A stretch of DNA of 64,000 bases, from positions 855,249 to 919,248 of the forward strand of contig CP132909.1 in the NCBI GenBank assembly GCA_031446125.1. Direction: 5' to 3'. Origin of the DNA: Arsenophonus sp031446125 (GTDB taxonomy: Bacteria > Pseudomonadota > Gammaproteobacteria > Enterobacterales > Enterobacteriaceae). Positions 58,464-64,000 of this stretch are shown here, piece by piece. A program made the position numbers and the translations under genes. The notes below the pieces were generated by a model, which was given only the letters and a program-made list of their open reading frames with translations, was not told the DNA's origin and made no database searches. Numbering within the stretch: position 1 is the first letter of the stretch; each line of letters starts with the position of its first letter.

Positions 58464-59218
58464 ATGTCTGTTCAATTAATTTGTGAACCAGGAGTTTCTA
58501 AAAATTCTTTATATCTTATCGCTAATCAATGGAAAATTAAAGATACGCCAAATGCATTAATGGCTCTAGTATTAACATCAGAAGCTTTACAATTAAAAAA
58601 AATAAATGAACCTAAATTAGGTGGAGTGCATGTTGATTTTTTTTCACCTAAGTTGCAATTTCGTCGAAAAGCAGCTACTTATAAAAATGAAGCTCTTGCA
58701 AAAGCTGTTGGTATAAAAAAAAATTATTTCCCGACTATTTTTGATGTTACTGCAGGTTTTGGAACCGATGCATTTATTCTTGCTTCACTAGGTTGTAAAG
58801 TATTTATGTTTGAAAAAAATCCCGTAGTAGCTGCACTTCTAGAAAATGGATTGCAACGTGCTTATCTAAATTCTGAAATAGGATATATTTTGAAATATAG
58901 AATGATTTTATTACCTGTTATAAATGATTCTATCTTGTCTAATCTTTCTCCTGTACCTGATGTGGTTTATCTTGATCCCATGTATCCATATAGAAAAAAA
59001 AATGTTTTAATAAAAAAAAAATGCGTTTATTACAATATCTTTTAGGTTTTGAGAAAGATTTTACTGATCTTTTAATTTTTGCCATGAGAATTGCTAAATA
59101 TCGTGTAGTTGTTAAAAGACCTAATTATGCTACTTCTTTAATAATAAAGGAAGCTCCTAAAGGGGCTATAAAAACAAAAAATCATCGATTTGATATTTAT
59201 TTACCTTATAAGAATTAA
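58464..59218 (+). pseudogene. rsmJ: 16S rRNA m2G1516 methyltransferase, frameshifted in an A10 tract
   Basis: RsmJ methylates G1516 of 16S rRNA. The first 184 codons match E. coli well: NEPKLGGVHVDF, the SAM loop DVTAGFGTDAFILASLGC, NPVVAALLENGL and the catalytic-type VVYLDPMYP. At 59012-59021 a run of ten A shifts the frame, giving a stop at 59045. One more A would continue as KKKMRLLQYLLGFEKDFT ... RVVVKRPNYA ... HRFDIYLPYKN, matching the E. coli C-terminus to a stop at 59218. The second part is very well kept, so slippage may still yield full-length protein. Its relation to prlC is that of enterics. Either a young pseudogene or a gene read through by slippage. Confidence 0.85.
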
Positions 59219-60295
59219 TATTATATATTATATATTAAAAATTATATATTAAAAATAATGATGAGATCTTTATATTTAATAAAAAAATATTCATTATATT
59301 TAAAAATATGATGAAGGATATATTAAAAATCATTAATATATTTATGTTTTTTAGATTATTTTTGATAAATATTTTTACATGAGTTTTGATATTATTTTTA
59401 TATAATTCCTGAAGTATGAATGTATGTTTTTTAATATGATATATTTATAAAATATTTAAAAATTTTTATTATTTTTATGTTTTTTTAGTAAAATATATGC
59501 AATACATATCGTAAATAATTCATTTTTTTGTAGAACATTTTTCTATTAAAATTTATTTTTTATTTGGCAGCTTTATTATATACTTTACACTAAGTATTAA
59601 AATTATGTTTTTGTATTTTTAGTAATTAAAAAAATATCTATTAAGTTTAAAATAATAAAAGTATTTTTTAATTTCAAGATTTTTATTATATTAATATTTG
59701 TATATTACTAATGCTTATGCTACTTAATTACATTGAATCAGATTCAACTTAAAGTATTTTTTAAAAGAAAGTATAAAATTGATATTTTTAAAGTTTATTG
59801 GATTTAAAAATATTTTTTCTGTTTAATTTAAAGTTTTTATATAGTTTTTTTAAAAAACAAAAGAAAATGTTAGGTATTTATTTATAAAATTTTAATTTTT
59901 AAAGATGAAAAATATGTAAATTATTTTTTTGTAATATATTTTTTATAGTATTTACTAATAATTAAAATCATCATTTTTTAGTCATTAAATAATTAATATT
60001 TTTAAAAATATATTTAAAGATATATCAATATTTTTTATGTATTAAAATCTAAAATTAGATGCATAAATCAATATTAGTAAGTTTTTGCAATAACTTTGCT
60101 AGTTTATAAGAAAAATTATTTTCAGAAATTTTATTTTACTATTTAATAATTTTTGATAAAAATTTTCCAAAAAAAATATTTTTTATTTAATTGTTTACAG
60201 AACAATTCTCTTAATTATTAAATACAGATATCCTTCCGATAATATATAAATCATTTTATATAAATGAAAAATTAATGTTTAAGTGATATAAAAAA
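59219..60295. other. spacer at the former dtpB-uspA-uspB position
   Basis: About 1.1 kb between converging rsmJ and pitA. In E. coli dtpB, uspA and uspB lie here. I see no reliable trace of them. A 15-base palindrome TTGAATCAGATTCAA sits at 59733-59747. Confidence 0.55.
59733..59747. repeat. 15-bp perfect palindrome
   Basis: TTGAATC-A-GATTCAA, two 7-base arms around one base, in a spacer of otherwise simple A/T sequence. It could be an operator or the relic of one; no adjacent gene supports this. Confidence 0.5.
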
Positions 60296-61834
60296 TTATT
60301 TAATAAATATTATTTTTAATGAAATCCAATATAGAAAACCAGATAAAACAAGAGAAATAGGCAATGTAAATAGCCAAGCTAATAATATATTTTTAATTGT
60401 TTTAGCGCGCACTCCAGCACCATCAATTATCATAGTTCCTGCTATAGCAGACGAAAGAACTTGTGTCGTTGATACTGGCATACCGGTATAACTGGCGATA
60501 CCAATGGAAAGAGTAGCAGTAATTTGAGCTGAAACACCCTGTGCATACGTCATACCTTTTTTTCCAATTTTTTCACCTATTGTTATGGATACTCTTTTCC
60601 AGCCAATCATAGTACCTAAAGAAAGTGATATAGCAACAGTAATTATAATCCATAGTGGAGCATATTCTACTGTGTTTAGTAAATCATGACTTAAATTACG
60701 TAAAAATCGTGCATCATCAACTTTTGTATCAGGTAATTTAGCTACATCTAATGCTGTATCAGATAAACACATTAATAATCTGCGTATTTGATTACGTTTT
60801 TCAGGTTTTACTGTTGAGTAATTTTGAACGTCATTTAAAATTAATGAAGTATGTTTTAGTATATTAATAGGATGTGAATTATCACAGTGAAATTTTTTGT
60901 CTTGAATTTTTGATTTTGTTTTTTTTTGTGATTTATTAATAATGTGTTCAACTACAGATTGATATTCTTCATAATAATTTTGTAAATGTATAATGGCGTC
61001 ATGTGTCCTCGTTATATCATAATCACTTGCATTTATATTAAGAACCCCTGCCGGTGAAATACTGATTAAGACCAGCATGATTAATCCAATACCTTTTTGA
61101 CCATCATTGGCACCATGAAAGAAACTAACACCAACTGCAGATAAAATTAATGCAATTCTGGTCCAGAAAGGGGGTTTTTTCTTTCCATCCTTTTTTTCTC
61201 TTTCTATTGGTGTTAAATGGATGCGACGTCGTTTTTTTGTATTGCTCCAAAAACGACGAAAAAATAAAATTAGGAATCCTGCTATAATAAAACCAATAAT
61301 AGGAGATAGAATAAGAGAAAGAAAAATTTCTGTTACTTTTGAAATATTTAATGCTTCCATTATAGAAGTATCAGTTATTAATGCATTAATTATTGCAACA
61401 CCAATAATTGCTCCTATTAATGTATGAGAACTAGAGGCTGGTAATCCAAAATACCATGTGCCTAAATTCCAAATTATAGCTGATAATAACATAGAAAAAA
61501 TCATTGTTAGACCATGACCAGTAGTAACATTTAACAATAATTCTGTCGGTAACAAATGAACAATAGCATAAGCAACACTGAGCCCACCTAGAATAACCCC
61601 TAAAAAATTAAAAATACCAGCCATAATAACTGCAAATTGAGCGCGCATGGCTTTAGTGTAAATAATTGTTGTTACTGCATTCGAAGTATCATGAAAACCA
61701 TTAATTGCTTCATAAAATAAAACAAATAATAGTGCTAAAATTAATAGTAATGTGGTGTAAAAATCTAAACCAGTAAATAAATATAGCATAAAATTAAACC
61801 CATTTGTTGGATATAAACTTGATATATTGTCCAT
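60296..61834 (-). CDS. pitA: low-affinity inorganic phosphate transporter
   Basis: Inner-membrane proton-coupled carrier of metal-phosphate complexes. 512 residues from this start, with AGGTAAC ahead; E. coli PitA (499) begins at the inner ATG (61789, MLYLFTGLDFY), so that start is possible too. Two Pit repeats: FYEAINGFHDTSNAV and GLPASSSHTLIGAIIG in the first half, FFHGANDGQKGIGL and GMPVSTTQVLSSAIAG in the second. The second repeat has VSTTQ where E. coli has VSTTH. A cytoplasmic loop of about 150 residues separates the halves. About ten membrane helices. Its enteric neighbours usp/dtpB are gone. Confidence 0.96.
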   Translation of the reverse strand: MDNISSLYPTNGFNFMLYLFTGLDFYTTLLLILALLFVLFYEAINGFHDTSNAVTTIIYTKAMRAQFAVIMAGIFNFLGVILGGLSVAYAIVHLLPTELLLNVTTGHGLTMIFSMLLSAIIWNLGTWYFGLPASSSHTLIGAIIGVAIINALITDTSIMEALNISKVTEIFLSLILSPIIGFIIAGFLILFFRRFWSNTKKRRRIHLTPIEREKKDGKKKPPFWTRIALILSAVGVSFFHGANDGQKGIGLIMLVLISISPAGVLNINASDYDITRTHDAIIHLQNYYEEYQSVVEHIINKSQKKTKSKIQDKKFHCDNSHPINILKHTSLILNDVQNYSTVKPEKRNQIRRLLMCLSDTALDVAKLPDTKVDDARFLRNLSHDLLNTVEYAPLWIIITVAISLSLGTMIGWKRVSITIGEKIGKKGMTYAQGVSAQITATLSIGIASYTGMPVSTTQVLSSAIAGTMIIDGAGVRAKTIKNILLAWLFTLPISLVLSGFLYWISLKIIFIK

Positions 61835-64000
61835 GACAAATGTTACCTATGAAAGTAAATTTTTTAATTGTAATAGCAGATAATTAATAAAATTTAAAAT
61901 TCAGAATTGGTGCATTTAACATATCTATTTTTTATTTTCATGGAAATTTATTAAAAATAAATGAATTTTTAAAAAAATTATAATTTTTTTATTTTTAAAT
62001 AAAAAATATGGATAAAAATTATTATGTATTATTTTGTAATAAAAAATATATTATATTTTTTTTGTTTTATAGTGCATTGGTATTTTTCTTTAAGAAATAG
62101 GACTATTTCTTAAGAAATTTTGAAAATATCATACAAAAATGTAAATGATTGTTTGTTATATAAAATGTTTCATGCTTACTAAAATAGTAATTTTATGAAA
62201 TACTTTATTAAAGTAATTATTAATATTTTAAATCAAAAATTAAAATTTTATGTTTAAGTTATATTTTAATTTAAAACCTTATAAATACAATTTTAATTCG
62301 TTTTTTTAGGATATTTTTGTATCTATTTTTTTGTTTTTAAGAAATTTTTTCGTAAATTTTATAATTTTTATTATGAGTGACTAAAAATAGAATACAAGAA
62401 AAATTTTATTTTTAATTTATTATACTAAAAAAAATTGTATTTTTATATTATTTAGTTATTTGTTTATAGAGTTTTTAAAAGTAATTTTCATACTTTAAGT
62501 GATATCTGATTTTTTTAAAAATTTTTTATTGATAAATATTCTTTATATTTTATATTGACATATTGGTGAGATAATATTAAAAAAAATGATTTGAAGAATA
62601 TTTTATTGGATCCAGCATTGTCAATAACTTTTTTATAAGAAAAAATATTTTAAAGAGTATATTTTTTATTTATTAAAAGGTTTTATATATTAATAAGTTT
62701 TTCTGTTGCCAATAAAAATAATGGCATTTTTTAGTTTTTATAGATTTAAGATAGTGTTTTTTATTTTTATAAAGTATTTTTATTTTTTGTATATATTTCT
62801 TAAGTTTGCTATTTAAAACTTGAATCATTTCTGTATGTGGATCATCAAGAATGTTTAGTTTTTTGAAAATATTTATTTTTCTAATATGTTATTTTCTATA
62901 AATTTTATAAAATAAACATTAATTTTTGTTATCTTGTTTTTCTGTTTTTTTATATTCGTTTATTTTTAAATTTTATATAATTTCTATTTTTATTGAAAAT
63001 TTTAAAAAATAAGCATTTGTATTATGATATTATTTTTTTAAATATGTTTTTTAAATATATTTTAATAATGCTAATTTTTGTATAAAATCATTTATTTTTG
63101 TAAAATTAAAATACAAGAAAACTTTGTATGTTAATTAATTTATAACGGATTAATAAGTTAGTGTTATAATTAATAATATCTTATTTTCAGGAATTTATAT
63201 TTAATAAAATATTGATATTTGTAATAAATAATATTTTTTTGAATTTTAAAAGAAATGATTTTAGCATTGGTTAAAATCTTAATTATTTATTTAAAAAATA
63301 TTTTATAAAAGAATATTTCTTAATAAAAAATATTAAATTATATTTTATTAAAAAATAATTTTAATTTTATATAGATTTTAATGATTATAAAAAAAATATT
63401 AATTTTAACTTAATTATTTTTATAATACCCTTATTTAATAATAAGAAAATAACATAAATATATACATTTATGTTATTTTTTATTAAAAATATATTGATTA
63501 TCTTAATATTTAGAAAAAATAAGATTGTATTATAAATAATAATTTTTTTTATTTTATTAATTTAATAAATTCTATGTATTTATTTAACTAAATATTTATA
63601 AAACTTAATGTTTTAATTAAAAATAATATTGTTATTTTTTTTTATGAAAAGTGTTTTGATAAAAAAAATATATATTTAATTAGATTAAAATAATAAAAGT
63701 ATATAATAGTAAAGATACACTAAAATGATATATTTAAATATCAAATTTTAAATTTTTAGTCTATTATTCTTTTAACCTACAAGATTTAACATTTAAAATT
63801 TATCATTCTAATTTTTGGTATTTTTGATATTTTGTATTAAGAAAATTAATTATATACAAATAAGTTTTGTGTGCATGATAGTTGATTTATAAAATTTTTT
63901 TAAAAGTATAATTCATTTTTTATTATTTTTTATCAAATTAGGTTTATAAAATAAAAAAAACTTAAAAAATAATGAAATAAAAATATATAAATAAGGAAAA
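61835..64000. other. 2.2-kb AT-rich spacer to the window edge
   Basis: No gene is visible on either strand. It starts with the pitA promoter region. A hairpin TGCCA-N10-TGGCA followed by six T lies at 62707-62732, and a short open tail without a start codon (about 62583-62640, ending DPALSITFL) might be the end of a lost gene. Most of it is simple A/T runs. Confidence 0.6.
62707..62732 (+). terminator. terminator-like hairpin in empty spacer
   Basis: TGCCA (62707-62711) pairs with TGGCA (62722-62726) and is followed by TTTTTT (62727-62732). The stem is the most GC-rich one I saw in this spacer. No gene lies upstream, so it may be a leftover. Confidence 0.3.

Noticed and set aside
62555..62580. 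TTGACA in the last spacer as a promoter
   Set aside because: A perfect -35 hexamer is present, but no TATAAT-like box lies 16-18 bases downstream and no gene follows.
1..64000. Search for mobile elements, CRISPR arrays, phage genes or a new defence system
   Set aside because: All intact proteins are recognisable core enteric proteins or one DedA-like protein. Repeats seen are short two-copy tandem duplications, not spaced arrays, and no transposase, integrase or nuclease cluster was found.

Overview
This window looks like part of the chromosome of a genome-reduced, strongly AT-rich gammaproteobacterial endosymbiont of the order Enterobacterales. Nearly every protein is a close relative of an E. 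coli or Yersinia protein of almost the same length, and many local gene orders are those of enterics (thrS-infC-rpmI-rplT-pheS-pheT-ihfA, ftsB-ispD-ispF-surE-nlpD, rpsU-dnaG-rpoD, dnaB-alr, ubiD-fre, rmuC-ubiE-ubiB, trkH-hemG, aroK-aroB-rpe-trpS, prlC-rsmJ). Only about two thirds of the bases are coding. The rest is A/T-only-looking spacer where enterics carry extra genes. I see no insertion sequence, prophage, CRISPR array or toxin system. By style it resembles symbionts of blood-feeding insects (Arsenophonus-type, Riesia, Aschnera), but the genus is a guess.

Layout. 1-4.2 kb: tail of a DASS anion transporter facing a yfeABCD manganese/iron ABC operon. 5.5-13.5 kb: translation cluster thrS to ihfA. 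14.4-21.8 kb: ftsB, two MEP isoprenoid genes, surE, nlpD, then mutS in the opposite direction with rpoS missing between them. 22.5-31.6 kb: a DedA-like protein, tRNA-Ile2, the rpsU-dnaG-rpoD operon, tsaD, a frameshifted folB and cca. 33.1-38.1 kb: dnaB, alr, ssb, fre. 38.0-44.6 kb: ubiD, ubiB, ubiE, rmuC. 45.7-49.6 kb: trkH, hemG, tRNA-Trp, sodA. 50-54.7 kb: trpS, rpe, a decayed dam, aroB, aroK. 56.4-61.8 kb: prlC, a frameshifted rsmJ, pitA. The last 2.2 kb is non-coding.

How the genes fit together. The content is mostly information processing (replication, translation, tRNA modification and maturation) plus a few pathways that suit a nutritional partner: shikimate (aroB, aroK) feeding chorismate, folate (folB), ubiquinone (ubiB, ubiD, ubiE) and heme (hemG). 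Metal uptake (yfeABCD), Mn superoxide dismutase, potassium uptake (trkH) and phosphate uptake (pitA) remain. Alternative sigma factor rpoS and many stress or repair accessories are gone from their usual places.

Most notable observations. (1) The threonyl-tRNA synthetase keeps its editing domain but has lost all four known editing residues, while PheRS keeps its own. (2) folB and rsmJ are each broken by one missing base in a run of ten A, with well conserved sequence after the break, a pattern that suggests rescue by polymerase slippage. (3) dam survives as a full-length but shattered pseudogene although mutS is open; MutS itself has a Ser in place of the first P-loop Gly. (4) infC keeps the rare AUU start codon. 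(5) Short perfect tandem duplications (18-37 bp) lie in several spacers. I found no clear new multi-gene system.
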